Assembly: GCA_021287165.1 (NCBI GenBank)
Contig: JAJTAY010000011.1
Coordinates: forward strand, 121,922 to 185,921
DNA length: 64,000 bases
Origin: Bacteroidia bacterium
GTDB lineage: Bacteria > Bacteroidota > Bacteroidia > Bacteroidales > F082
Direction of reading: 5' to 3'
The notes under the pieces were generated by a model that was not told where the DNA came from, ran no database searches, and saw only the letters and a list, made by a program, of their open reading frames with translations. Numbering within the stretch: the first letter of the stretch is position 1; each line of letters opens with the position of its first letter. Made by a program: the position numbers and the translations under genes. Below are positions 34,574-43,542 of this stretch, piece by piece.

Positions 34574-35644
34574 ATGAGCAATTTCAGACCTGGCGATGAG
34601 GTGCGTTTTTTAAATGCCACTGGTGGTGGACGAATTGTCAGGATTATCGATAGTCGGATGGCACTGGTAGCCATTGAGGATGGTTTCGAGATTCCGGTTT
34701 TGTTGTCGGAACTTGTGGTCGTGCAGCAATCGCCCGCTCCAGCCCGGCAGGCCGCCACCGAGGCGCTTCAGAAAGAGCTGGCAGCGCAGCAGCAGGCTGA
34801 AGCCGAGGAACGTGACCAGGCCAGAAAGTCGCAACTCCGGCGTTTTGCGCGCAATACGGAGCAGGAAGGTTTTTATCTTGCCTTTGTGCCACACGAGCAG
34901 CAGTGGCTGCTCACCGGACCGCTTGATGTGGTGCTGGTGAATCATTCTCCTGTAGAAATGCTTTACACTGTTCACATCAAGGCAGATAATGAATGGCTCA
35001 ATGCCGACTATGGTCAACTGGAGCCTTACAGCAAGGCAGTGGTTGAGACAATTTCGCGCGACGACCTCAACCACTGGAGCAAAGGAGTGGTACAGGGACT
35101 TCCTGTTTTCGACAGGGTAGAGCAACCACTAAAGCCGCTCTATACACATTTCAATATCAAACCTTCGAGGTTTTATAAAGAGGGGAGTTATGTGCCATTG
35201 GCAGTACTCGGCGAAAAGGCGTTATTCGTTCAGCTTGAGCCGTTTGCAGCTTTATCGGAGAGCGGAGAACAAATTGGCGAGAAATCCGCAGATGCCCCGG
35301 TTCAGCCAAAAACACCAGCAAAGGAAAAAGCGCTTATCGATAAGCATCGAACCGCGGCAGGCGAAGCCGTGGTTGACCTTCACATCGGCGAACTGGTCAC
35401 AAATATCAGTGGATTGAGCAGTCATGATATGTTTAACATACAGATCGATTATTTTCACAAAGCGCTGAGCAGCGCTATTACAGAAGATTATAGTAAGGTT
35501 ACTTTTATTCATGGTGTTGGTAATGGTGTGTTGAAGAACGCCATTGTTGAGGCACTGGAAAATTTCGAGGGTGTGGGCAATCGAATGGCTTCGATGAGCA
35601 AGTTTGGCGTTGGCGCCATTGAGGTGCTCATTCGTGACCGGTAA
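34574..35644 (+). CDS. DUF2027 and Smr domain protein
   Basis: 356 residues, cytoplasmic. The N-terminal 60 residues form a small SH3-like barrel (FRPGDEVRFLNATGGGRIVR). A charged helical linker with Gln/Ala/Glu repeats follows (about 55-95), then a beta-rich DUF2027 domain (about 95-235; EQEGFYLAFVPHEQQWLLTG). The C-terminal Smr domain has VDLHIGELV and the glycine loop FIHGVGNGVLKNAI, as in the nuclease domain of MutS2 and related proteins, but no MutS ATPase is attached. Smr domains can cleave nucleic acid; the substrate here is unknown. It is a single-gene unit divergent from the MbnP operon. Confidence 0.88.
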   Translation: MSNFRPGDEVRFLNATGGGRIVRIIDSRMALVAIEDGFEIPVLLSELVVVQQSPAPARQAATEALQKELAAQQQAEAEERDQARKSQLRRFARNTEQEGFYLAFVPHEQQWLLTGPLDVVLVNHSPVEMLYTVHIKADNEWLNADYGQLEPYSKAVVETISRDDLNHWSKGVVQGLPVFDRVEQPLKPLYTHFNIKPSRFYKEGSYVPLAVLGEKALFVQLEPFAALSESGEQIGEKSADAPVQPKTPAKEKALIDKHRTAAGEAVVDLHIGELVTNISGLSSHDMFNIQIDYFHKALSSAITEDYSKVTFIHGVGNGVLKNAIVEALENFEGVGNRMASMSKFGVGAIEVLIRDR

Positions 35645-35765
35645 AGCCCGAAGTGTGCATTGATAACGTTTTGGTAATTAAATCCTTGCTTTCCTGTTAA
35701 GTTTTTTTAACAGCAAACCGAGGTCCGTTTCCTGTTCGGGAGCGATCAGGATAGCATTTTTCCTA

Positions 35766-35773
35766 TAGTTTTG
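35766..35773 (+). promoter_or_regulatory. Putative -7 box for ccsBA
   Basis: TAGTTTTG matches TAnnTTTG, 41 bases before the ATG at 35815. No good -33 element is visible. Confidence 0.38.
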
Positions 35774-35814
35774 AAATCGATTTAACCCATTCAAAAACAA
35801 TTTGTTTAACCAAT

Positions 35815-38800
35815 ATGAAGCGATTTTTAGACATTCTATTCTCGATGGAACTGATGAGTCTGATGCTGATTGCATTTGCCATTGCCATCGGCACAGCCAC
35901 CTTTATAGAAAACGATTTTGGCACCGAAGCGGCCAAAGCGGTGGTTTATAACGCCACATGGTTTGAGGTGCTGCTTGTTTTGCTGGGTATAAACCTGGTT
36001 GCCAATATCTTCCGCTACAAAATGTGGAGAAAGGAGAAGCTGGTGATTTTTGTTTTCCACCTTTCCTTTATCGTCATTCTTGCAGGGGCTGCCATCACAC
36101 GCTACATTGGCTACGAAGGTATTATGAGCATTCGGGAAGGCGAGACAGAATCTACCATGATTTCGGAAAAATCTTATGTAATCCTCGAAATTAAAGATGG
36201 CGACAAGCTCGTGCAGACCAAGCATGAGGTGCTGATGTCGCCTCTTTCGGAAAGGGCATACAGCGAAAAGGTCTCTGTAAACGGCAAAGATTTTCGTTTC
36301 AAATCGGTACGCTATATCCCAAATGCACAGGAGATACTGGTAAGAGGAAACCCCGGCGATGGTGAGCCTTATCTGGTAATGGTGGTTTCGTCGGGCTCGG
36401 CCGGCCGCAATAACCTGATTATCAAAACGGGCGACCAAAGAAACTTTATGGGAGTTCGTTACATTTTTAATCAACCTTTCGAGGAAGGAGCCTTCAACCT
36501 TCGCATGACCGGTTCCACGGTCGAGTTTAACGCACCGGAGCTTGTTACAGCTATGGCTATGATGGGAGGAACCACCGATTCGCTTTCGCCCGGTCAATGG
36601 CATCCGTTTGAAACGCGAAAGCTCTACGGAATGGGCGATATACGCATTGTACTCACTGACATCTATGAATATGGCAAGGTCGATTTTACCACCTACAAGG
36701 GCAAGGACATGCGCTTCATGAATGCCATGATTGTTGAGGCAGAATCGGGAGGCAAAGCCACAACCATCGCCTTGCGTGGTGGAAAGGGATATAAAGGTGA
36801 GCCGGCTATGACTGAGCTTAATGGCGCAGAAATAAGAATGGTGTATGGTGCAAAAGATATTCAATTGCCTTTTGCGCTGAAACTTGTTGATTTTCAGCTT
36901 GATCGTTATCCGGGTTCCAATAGCCCGTCTTCCTATGCCAGCGAAGTTATCCTCATCGACGAGCGTAATGGCATAGAAAAGCCCTACAGAATCTTCATGA
37001 ACAATGTGCTTAACTACGGTGGGTACCGTTTCTTCCAGTCGTCATACGACAAGGATGAGCTTGGCACCGTTCTCTCGGTAAATAAAGATGCGGCAGGAAC
37101 TTTCGTGACCTATCTGGGATATTTTCTGATGACCCTAGGTATGATGCTGGCATTGGTGGTGCCAAACACCCGATTTGCTTTGTTGGGCAAGTTGATGAAA
37201 AAGAAATCCACTGTTGTGGCATTGCTGTTGATGCTTACGCCGGCACTTCATGCACAGACGCACAACCACGGTGCTGACATGGGTCAGCTTAAAGCCGTTG
37301 ACAAAAAACACGCGGCCGAGTTTGGCGAATTGCTTGTTCAGGACCATGACGGACGCCTCAAACCACTCAATACTCTTGCCAGCGAAATGCTTCGTAAGGT
37401 GTCGCGCAAAACGAGTTTCGCCGGAATGAACCCTGAGCAGGTGCTTATCGGCATGCAAATGGAGCCCGAAAAGTGGCAGTTGGTTCGCATGATAAAGGTT
37501 TCGCATCCCGAGCTTAAAAAGTTTTTAAACATCACCGGTAGTCATGCCGCCTTCGTCGATATGCTCGACTTCAATCAGGGTGGTGGTTACAAGCTGCGCG
37601 ATCTGGTGAGTCAGGCCTATGCACGCAAACCTGCCGAGCGGTCGAAATTCGACAACGATGTCATAGCTGTTGACGAAAGGGTTAATATCGCTTACTACGT
37701 TTACACCGGTGAACTGCTCAAGGTATTTCCCGATCCGCGCGATTCGCATGCTCCCTGGTTTACACTGGGTTCAAGGCCAGAAGGGCTTAAAGCAGACGAT
37801 TCTGCCTTTGTTTCAAGCGCCTTTAATGTGTATTTCAATTCGCTTGCTTCCGACAATATGGAGCAGGCCAAAATGATCCTCGAGGGCATAAAGTCCTATC
37901 AGCAGAAATATGGCGCCGACATTGTTCCGTCCCATGCCAAGGTGCGCTCCGAAATCATATACAACAGAATGATGATTTTCGACAGGTTAGGCAATCTTTA
38001 TGCACTGGCTGGTGTGGTGATGCTGGTTCTGGTGTTTATGAACATTTTCAGGGAACGCAAATGGATCAACAGCACGCTTAATGTGTTTTTCTGGATCATG
38101 GTTGCCTTCTTTGCCCTGCAAACCCTTGGCCTGGCCATGCGATGGTATATTGCCGGTCGTGCTCCCTGGAGCAATGGCTACGAATCGATGATTTACATCG
38201 GTTGGGTGACGGTTCTTGCCGGACTCTTGTTTGCCCGTAAGTCGCAGATGACCATCGCGGCAACTTCCATCATGGCAGCCATAATCCTGATGGTAGCGCA
38301 TCTGGCCTGGCTTGATCCCGAGATTACCAATCTTGTCCCGGTACTCAAATCTTACTGGCTCACCATACACGTATCGGTTATCACGGCAAGCTATGGTTTC
38401 TTTGCCCTTGGTGCTCTGCTCGGTTTCATCAATCTGATTATCATGATCATGAAAACCGAAAACAATTTTGGCCGACTTGCACAGAAAATCAAGGAACTCA
38501 ACTACATCAACGAGCGCACAATTATCATCGGTCTGTATCTGCTCACCATTGGCACCTTCCTCGGAGGAATCTGGGCCAACGAGTCGTGGGGACGCTACTG
38601 GGGATGGGACCCAAAAGAAACCTGGGCGCTAGTCACGGTGCTTGTGTACGCCTTTATTGCCCATATGGGCTATGTGCCGGGGCTGAAAACAGATTACAGT
38701 TTCAGCTTTGCTGCGCTTGTAGCGCTTAGTTCGGTGATTATGACCTATTTTGGCGTTAATTACTATCTGTCAGGATTGCACAGCTACGCAGCTGGCGATC

Positions 38801-38913
38801 CGGTTCCGATTCCATCGTTTGTTTACTACACCATTGCGGTGGTAACCATCGTTTCGGTAACAGCATATCTAAACGAACGCCGATTCAGGTATTTGCCGGA
38901 GCGTAAGGAATAA
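35815..38913 (+). CDS. ccsBA: Fused cytochrome c synthase CcsBA (ResB-CcsA, system II)
   Basis: 1032 residues. The N-terminal ResB/CcsB part (1 to about 480) has paired membrane helices (residues 7-27, 45-65, 75-98), a large periplasmic domain (about 100-415) and a further helix near 425-445. A second extracytoplasmic segment (about 475-720; FGELLVQDHDGRLKPLNTLA) links to the C-terminal CcsA half. The CcsA half has about eight helices and the haem-binding WWD motif (WGRYWGWDPKETWALV). The fused enzyme exports haem and attaches it to CxxCH motifs. It would serve the NrfHA and di-haem proteins in this window. A thioredoxin-like gene follows, as expected for system II. Confidence 0.95.
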   Translation: MKRFLDILFSMELMSLMLIAFAIAIGTATFIENDFGTEAAKAVVYNATWFEVLLVLLGINLVANIFRYKMWRKEKLVIFVFHLSFIVILAGAAITRYIGYEGIMSIREGETESTMISEKSYVILEIKDGDKLVQTKHEVLMSPLSERAYSEKVSVNGKDFRFKSVRYIPNAQEILVRGNPGDGEPYLVMVVSSGSAGRNNLIIKTGDQRNFMGVRYIFNQPFEEGAFNLRMTGSTVEFNAPELVTAMAMMGGTTDSLSPGQWHPFETRKLYGMGDIRIVLTDIYEYGKVDFTTYKGKDMRFMNAMIVEAESGGKATTIALRGGKGYKGEPAMTELNGAEIRMVYGAKDIQLPFALKLVDFQLDRYPGSNSPSSYASEVILIDERNGIEKPYRIFMNNVLNYGGYRFFQSSYDKDELGTVLSVNKDAAGTFVTYLGYFLMTLGMMLALVVPNTRFALLGKLMKKKSTVVALLLMLTPALHAQTHNHGADMGQLKAVDKKHAAEFGELLVQDHDGRLKPLNTLASEMLRKVSRKTSFAGMNPEQVLIGMQMEPEKWQLVRMIKVSHPELKKFLNITGSHAAFVDMLDFNQGGGYKLRDLVSQAYARKPAERSKFDNDVIAVDERVNIAYYVYTGELLKVFPDPRDSHAPWFTLGSRPEGLKADDSAFVSSAFNVYFNSLASDNMEQAKMILEGIKSYQQKYGADIVPSHAKVRSEIIYNRMMIFDRLGNLYALAGVVMLVLVFMNIFRERKWINSTLNVFFWIMVAFFALQTLGLAMRWYIAGRAPWSNGYESMIYIGWVTVLAGLLFARKSQMTIAATSIMAAIILMVAHLAWLDPEITNLVPVLKSYWLTIHVSVITASYGFFALGALLGFINLIIMIMKTENNFGRLAQKIKELNYINERTIIIGLYLLTIGTFLGGIWANESWGRYWGWDPKETWALVTVLVYAFIAHMGYVPGLKTDYSFSFAALVALSSVIMTYFGVNYYLSGLHSYAAGDPVPIPSFVYYTIAVVTIVSVTAYLNERRFRYLPERKE

Positions 38914-38956
38914 TGCCTTGTTGAACAAACATGCCGTTAGGCTGTTTACATTGATT

Positions 38957-39457
38957 ATGAACAGATTAATCGTTGTATTGACGCTACTCGTTTTGTCTGC
39001 ATGGCTGTTTTCAGGTGCAGGTGAAAAGGCGGCAAGGCCTGTGCCTACCCTCACATTCGAGGCATTTGAGCCTATGCTGGCAAAACGAAACGATACTGTT
39101 TATGTCATCAATTTCTGGGCAACGTGGTGTGCGCCTTGCGTCAAAGAACTTCCCGATTTTGAAAAACTCAATCAGAAGTACAGTAAACAGAAATTCAGGA
39201 TGATCCTCGTGAGCCTCGACTTCAACCGACAAAAGGAATCGCGGCTTATTCCCTTCGTTCAGCAACATAAACTTAAGGCCGAAGTGGTTCACCTCAATGC
39301 CCCTGATGCCAATGCATGGATCGCAAAAGTGAATCCCGACTGGTCGGGGGCAATACCGGCCACACTAATTTATCGTGGTGATCGCAAGATATTCCGCGAA
39401 GGCAGTTATACCTTTAACGAGCTGGATGCTATTGTAAAGCAACTTTTCACCAAATAA
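38957..39457 (+). CDS. TlpA/ResA-like thioredoxin-fold protein
   Basis: 166 residues from the ATG at 38957; a TTG at 38918 in frame would add 13 residues ahead of the membrane segment. N-terminal signal/anchor MNRLIVVLTLLVLSAWLFSG, then a thioredoxin fold with active site WCAPC (NFWATWCAPCVKEL) and a cis-Pro region AIPATLIY. Position just after ccsBA suggests it reduces apocytochrome cysteines before haem attachment, as ResA does. Another thioredoxin-like gene starts eight bases downstream, so ccsBA and both likely form one operon. Confidence 0.9.
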   Translation: MNRLIVVLTLLVLSAWLFSGAGEKAARPVPTLTFEAFEPMLAKRNDTVYVINFWATWCAPCVKELPDFEKLNQKYSKQKFRMILVSLDFNRQKESRLIPFVQQHKLKAEVVHLNAPDANAWIAKVNPDWSGAIPATLIYRGDRKIFREGSYTFNELDAIVKQLFTK

Positions 39458-39465
39458 ATAACACC

Positions 39466-40068
39466 ATGAAACATTTCACTATGCTTCTTACCCTGCTTGC
39501 CCTGTCGGCCTCGCTGATGGCTCAGGGCTACAAGGTGGGCGACAAAGCCGCCGACTTCCGTTTGCGCAATGTGGACGGCCGCATGATTTCCATGGCGGAT
39601 TATCCTGATGCCAAGGGCTTTATCATTATCTTCACATGCAATCACTGTCCGTATTCGGTAGCTTACGAAGACCGTAAGATTGAGCTGCACAACAACTTTG
39701 CACCCATGGGTTACCCGGTTATTGCCATCAACCCCAACGACAGCATTGCCCAGCCCCAGGACAGTTTTTCGAAGATGCAGATCAGAGCCAAGGAAAAGGG
39801 ATTCCCGTTCCCTTACGTGCTCGATGCTGATCAAACTGTTTATAAAGAATACGGTGCAACCAGAACCCCGCATGTATTCCTGCTTCAGAAACAGGGCGCT
39901 GATTACATTGTGCGCTACATCGGAGCCATCGACAACAACCATGAAGACGCTGCCAAGGCCGACAAAAAGTATGTGAAAGAAGCTATCAATGCTATTGAAC
40001 GCGGCGAAAACCCCGATCCCGACTTCACAAGGGCCATCGGATGTACCATTAAAGTGAGAAAGTCCTGA
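39466..40068 (+). CDS. Exported peroxiredoxin-like thioredoxin-family protein
   Basis: 200 residues. Signal peptide MKHFTMLLTLLALSASLMAQ, then an AhpC/TSA-like fold (YKVGDKAADFRLRNVDGRMI). The redox site is FTCNHCPYS, a C-x2-C motif with HC-PYS context seen in a distinct family of secreted redoxins, and TRTPHVFLL holds the cis-Pro. The family's role is not well defined. Position after ccsBA and a ResA-like gene suggests thiol redox work in the periplasm. A strong terminator follows. Confidence 0.86.
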   Translation: MKHFTMLLTLLALSASLMAQGYKVGDKAADFRLRNVDGRMISMADYPDAKGFIIIFTCNHCPYSVAYEDRKIELHNNFAPMGYPVIAINPNDSIAQPQDSFSKMQIRAKEKGFPFPYVLDADQTVYKEYGATRTPHVFLLQKQGADYIVRYIGAIDNNHEDAAKADKKYVKEAINAIERGENPDPDFTRAIGCTIKVRKS

Positions 40069-40083
40069 TACAATAAAGGGCAT

Positions 40084-40122
40084 AACAAAAAAGCAAACGG
40101 TGATTCCGTTTGCTTTTTTGTT
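40084..40122 (+). terminator. Intrinsic terminator after ccsBA operon
   Basis: A 17-base near-perfect stem (40084-40100 with 40106-40122), core GCAAACGG with CCGTTTGC and a five-base loop, flanked by A- and T-runs. The symmetric flanks allow action in both directions. Confidence 0.9.
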
Positions 40123-40166
40123 GTGTCCGCTTGCCGTGACACCACTAACTTATCAGTATGCTGACT

Positions 40167-40174
40167 TAACTTTG
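40167..40174 (+). promoter_or_regulatory. Promoter -7 box of the M3 peptidase gene
   Basis: TAACTTTG followed by GCGG, an exact TAnnTTTG 26 bases before the ATG at 40201 and just after the previous terminator. Confidence 0.53.
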
Positions 40175-40200
40175 GCGGACGAATCAAAACGTTAACCAAA

Positions 40201-42309
40201 ATGTTAAGAAACCTCGTTATTGCACTAACCATTGTTGCTTTCGCAACAGCCTGTAAAACAAACCAAAAAGAGGCAAGAATGAACCCTTTCATGCAGCCTT
40301 ACGATGCCCCCTTTGGCATCCCACCTTTCGAAAAAATAACGCTCGCTGATTATATGCCCGCCTTTGAGGCTGGGATGGCCGAGCAAAAAGCTGAGGTGGA
40401 GGCTATTAGTTCCAATCCCGATGCTCCAACCTTTGCCAATACCGTTGAAGCCCTGGAGCGCAGCGGTGCTTTGCTAACCCGCGTCAGCGATGTTTTCTTC
40501 AACCTCAACTCGTCGCTGACAAGCGACAGTATGCAGGCCCTCGCCAAAGCGGTGTCGCCCAAACTATCGGCTCACAACGACGATATTATGCTCAATCAGA
40601 AGCTGTTCGAAAGGGTAAAAGCCCTGCACGACCAGATGGAAACGCTTGAGCTGAATCAGGAGCAGAAAATGTTGCTCGATAAGTTGTATAAACGTTTTGT
40701 GCGCGGCGGGGCTTTGCTCAATGACGAGCAAAAGGACCAACTGAGAAAGATCAATGAGGAATTGTCGCTGCTTTCGCTGCAGTTTGGCGACAATGTGCTG
40801 GCTGAGAACAATAAGTTTAAAGTATTCATTGAAAACAAAGACGATCTTGCAGGATTGCCCGAGACGTTTTTGAATAACGCCGCTGAAGCTGCTGCCGCTG
40901 AAGGCAAGCAAGGACAATGGCTTTTAACCCTGCACAAGCCCAGCTTAATTCCTGTGCTGCAATTTGCGCACAACCGCGCATTGCGCGAAAAGATGTATAA
41001 AGGTTACATCATGCGCGGCGACAACAACGACGAATTGGATAATAAAAAGCTTGTTTTGCGTACTGCCGATCTGCGCCTGCAAAAGGCAAAACTGCTGGGA
41101 TATCCAAACCATGCTGCATTTGTTCTCGACCAAACCATGGCTAAGACCCCCGATGCCGTGCTGAATTTTGTTGCCGATCTTTCGCGCGATGCCATGCCCA
41201 TGGCCCGCAAAGAAGCCGAGGAACTGCAAAAAATGATCAACAAAACCGGAGGCAACTTTAAGCTTGAGCCCTGGGATTGGTGGTATTATGCCGAAATGGT
41301 GCGCAAAGAAAAATATGACCTGGACGAGAATGCCCTGAGACCGTATTTCAAATTGGAAAATGTTCGCGATGGAGTGTTTGCTCTGGCAGGTAAACTATAC
41401 GGCCTTAAGTTTAATCCGCGCAACGATCTGCCTAAATACCACCCGGATGTTGAAGTGTATGAGGTTACGGAATCTGATGGCAGCCACGTTGGTATTTTAT
41501 ACATGGACTACTTCCCCAGGCCTTCGAAATCGGGTGGTGCATGGATGAGCAATTTCCGCGAGCAGAGCATACGCGATGGTCAGTTTATTCACCCAATCGT
41601 AACAACAAACTACAACTTTACTGCGCCATCCGCAGGCATGCCGGCACTGCTTAGCTGGGACGAAGTGGAAACCTTATTTCATGAAATGGGTCATGCCCTG
41701 CATGGCTTACTGGCCAACACTACTTACACTTCGCTCAGCGGTACCAATGTGCCCCGCGATTTTGTGGAGCTACCCTCGCAAATCATGGAAAACTGGGCTT
41801 CGGAGCCTGAAATGCTTGCATTGTATGCTTTCCATTACCAAACAGGCGAGCTCATCCCGAATGAGCTTGTCGAAAAAATGCAGCGCAGCGGAAAGTTCAA
41901 CCAGGGCTTTGCCATGGCCGAATATCTGGCCGCTTCCCAGCTTGATATGGACTGGCACGTGCTCGAAAGTGACATTCCTCAGGATGTTGACGCTTTCGAA
42001 GCGGTATCAGTGAAAAAATCCGGTCTGATTCCCGAAATCGTGCCCCGCTACAGAAGCACTTACTTCAGCCATATTTTCTCAGGAGGCTATTCAGCAGGCT
42101 ACTACAGCTACCTATGGGCCGAGGTGCTCGACGCTGATGCCTTTGAAGCTTTTAAGGAGAACGGCTTGTTCGACCAGACAACTGCCGGTAAGTTCCGCAC
42201 TTTTGTTCTCGAGAAAGGAGGAACGGTTGATCCTATGGAGCTTTATGTGGCTTTCAGGGGGAAACAACCTGACAGAAAAGCCTTGCTTAAAAAACGTGGA
42301 ATCATCTGA
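40201..42309 (+). CDS. dcp: M3 family metallopeptidase, Dcp-like, lipoprotein
   Basis: 702 residues. Lipoprotein-type signal (VIALTIVAFATAC, Cys about 18). The M3 zinc motif is HEMGH (His494, Glu495, His498) in LFHEMGHALHG, with the downstream Glu-rich ligand helix near NWASEPEML. The length and motifs fit peptidyl-dipeptidase Dcp, which removes C-terminal dipeptides. The exported form suggests it works on peptides in the periplasm. It is monocistronic between two terminators. Confidence 0.93.
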   Translation: MLRNLVIALTIVAFATACKTNQKEARMNPFMQPYDAPFGIPPFEKITLADYMPAFEAGMAEQKAEVEAISSNPDAPTFANTVEALERSGALLTRVSDVFFNLNSSLTSDSMQALAKAVSPKLSAHNDDIMLNQKLFERVKALHDQMETLELNQEQKMLLDKLYKRFVRGGALLNDEQKDQLRKINEELSLLSLQFGDNVLAENNKFKVFIENKDDLAGLPETFLNNAAEAAAAEGKQGQWLLTLHKPSLIPVLQFAHNRALREKMYKGYIMRGDNNDELDNKKLVLRTADLRLQKAKLLGYPNHAAFVLDQTMAKTPDAVLNFVADLSRDAMPMARKEAEELQKMINKTGGNFKLEPWDWWYYAEMVRKEKYDLDENALRPYFKLENVRDGVFALAGKLYGLKFNPRNDLPKYHPDVEVYEVTESDGSHVGILYMDYFPRPSKSGGAWMSNFREQSIRDGQFIHPIVTTNYNFTAPSAGMPALLSWDEVETLFHEMGHALHGLLANTTYTSLSGTNVPRDFVELPSQIMENWASEPEMLALYAFHYQTGELIPNELVEKMQRSGKFNQGFAMAEYLAASQLDMDWHVLESDIPQDVDAFEAVSVKKSGLIPEIVPRYRSTYFSHIFSGGYSAGYYSYLWAEVLDADAFEAFKENGLFDQTTAGKFRTFVLEKGGTVDPMELYVAFRGKQPDRKALLKKRGII

Positions 42310-42317
42310 TAATCAAA

Positions 42318-42353
42318 ATAAAAAGCCGGCCTAAAGGCCGGCTTTTTATTTTT
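42318..42353 (+). terminator. Intrinsic terminator after the M3 peptidase gene
   Basis: AAAAGCCGGCC (42321-42331) pairs with GGCCGGCTTTT (42336-42346) around a TAAA loop, followed by a T-rich run. Flanking A/T tracts make it bidirectional, so it may also end the small leftward gene at 42370-42576. Confidence 0.9.
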
Positions 42354-42369
42354 GTATGACGTGAATCAA

Positions 42370-42576
42370 TTATTCATCTTCCTCATATTCTTCATCGCTT
42401 TCGTCGTCATCAAACCTGAACAGGTCAAAATCTTCGCCGTCTTCATCTTCGCTGTAGGCGTCGTAAACGGTTGGTTTTCTGTCGCGTTTCGCGATCATCT
42501 TCTTCACGGGTTTGCGAAGTAACTCGTCATTCTCGGGCTGGTCGTGACGACGCGTTTTTTTCTTTACCGGTTTCAT
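42370..42576 (-). CDS. Small charged hypothetical protein
   Basis: 68 residues. The N-terminal half is strongly basic (MKPVKKKTRRHDQPE; KPVKKMIAKRDRKP) and the C-terminal third strongly acidic (SEDEDGEDFDLFRFDDDESD). There is no signal peptide or membrane segment. I do not recognise a family. The bipolar charge suggests a nucleic-acid or ribosome-associated protein that is partly disordered, but this is inference. It is convergent with the M3 peptidase gene across a bidirectional terminator. No exact promoter box was found upstream. Confidence 0.6.
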   Translation of the reverse strand: MKPVKKKTRRHDQPENDELLRKPVKKMIAKRDRKPTVYDAYSEDEDGEDFDLFRFDDDESDEEYEEDE

Positions 42577-42885
42577 TTCACAGAAGGTTACGTGATTGTT
42601 GTCTGGATTTTAATGGGTTGATATTAAGATTATTGGGGTCGATTTCGGGTCAGGGGCGCCTTGGGTTGCGCTCGTTAAGGGATTCGTTGGACTTTTATTT
42701 GCTCAGGGTTGTTAACGTGTTGTTTGACTGATGTTTCTGTGCAAGATTAAAATGAAATCGTTGCAATTTTAATGTTTTTTGATTGAATACCGTATTTTAA
42801 GAAGAAATTTTTTTGCTTTGGCGCAGCCGACGGATATTAAAACGGCTAAAAGGCTAGATCCTTGAGCTTGTCCGTACCATAGTTC
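42577..42885. other. Intergenic region between the small charged gene and rnpA
   Basis: About 310 bases between divergent genes. Apart from the rnpA promoter at its right edge I find no gene or strong hairpin. A one-mismatch leftward -7 box (minus strand TAATCTTG) lies near 42742-42749. The rpmH gene, often next to rnpA in bacteria, is absent here. Confidence 0.4.
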
Positions 42886-42893
42886 TATCTTTG
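42861..42893 (+). promoter_or_regulatory. rnpA promoter with almost no leader
   Basis: TATCTTTG at 42886-42893 is an exact TAnnTTTG, with CTTG at 42861-42864 (21-base gap) or 42867-42870 (15-base gap) as candidate -33 elements. Only four bases separate the -7 box from the ATG at 42898. Confidence 0.55.
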
Positions 42894-42897
42894 CAAA

Positions 42898-43308
42898 ATG
42901 TCAGAAAACTCGCACGGGCCTCATAACAACGGCCTTCCCAGATCGCACATACTGAGAAGTCGCACATCTATCGTCAGATTGTTCGCCGAGGGCAGGACGC
43001 TTTCTTATTCGCCGTTCAGGGTAATGTACTATTGGACTGAGCCTGAGGAGGTACCCGTGAAGGTACTTTTTTCGGTTTCAAAGCGCAACTTCCGCCGTGC
43101 TGTCCATCGCAACCGCATCCGCAGACTCATGCGCGAGGCCTGGCGTCGACATCAAAAGCCGATTTGGGAACTATCTGCTCATAAACAGAAAACAATCCAT
43201 ATCGCTTTGGTGTTTTTGCGGCGCGAAATGCCCGACTTTGCTTCCATCGAAAACAAAATAATTCAGCTCATACATCGTTTGACGTCATTGGATGAAACAG
43301 TTGCTTAA
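42898..43308 (+). CDS. rnpA: Ribonuclease P protein component
   Basis: 136 residues, slightly longer than usual because of an N-terminal extension of about 20 residues ([16 protein letters not shown]). The core has [32 protein letters not shown] and the RNR motif [14 protein letters not shown] that contacts the RNA subunit. It processes tRNA 5' ends. It overlaps yidD by 17 bases, the usual rnpA-yidD coupling. Confidence 0.95.
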   Translation: MSENSHGPHNNGLPRSHILRSRTSIVRLFAEGRTLSYSPFRVMYYWTEPEEVPVKVLFSVSKRNFRRAVHRNRIRRLMREAWRRHQKPIWELSAHKQKTIHIALVFLRREMPDFASIENKIIQLIHRLTSLDETVA

Positions 43309-43522
43309 CATACCTGCTCTCCTTGCTATTCTCCTCATTCGGGTATACCAATATACCTTATCGCCTTTCATCGGACGTTCCTGCAGGTACTACCCAACTT
43401 GTTCCAACTATAGCATCGAAGCCCTTAAAAAACACGGATTTATTAAGGGTGGATGGCTTTCGGTTAAACGCATTTCGTCTTGCCATCCCTGGGGAGGGAG
43501 CGGCTATGATCCTGTTCCGTAA
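43292..43522 (+). CDS. yidD: Membrane protein insertion efficiency factor YidD
   Basis: 76 residues. Motifs [20 protein letters not shown] and [15 protein letters not shown] are diagnostic. An amphipathic N-terminal helix ([18 protein letters not shown]) associates with the inner membrane. It assists YidC and Sec-dependent insertion. It overlaps rnpA by 17 bases and is followed by the processing peptidase gene after 20 bases. Confidence 0.95.
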   Translation: MKQLLNIPALLAILLIRVYQYTLSPFIGRSCRYYPTCSNYSIEALKKHGFIKGGWLSVKRISSCHPWGGSGYDPVP

Positions 43523-43542
43523 ATTTTGCAAACTGCCAACAC

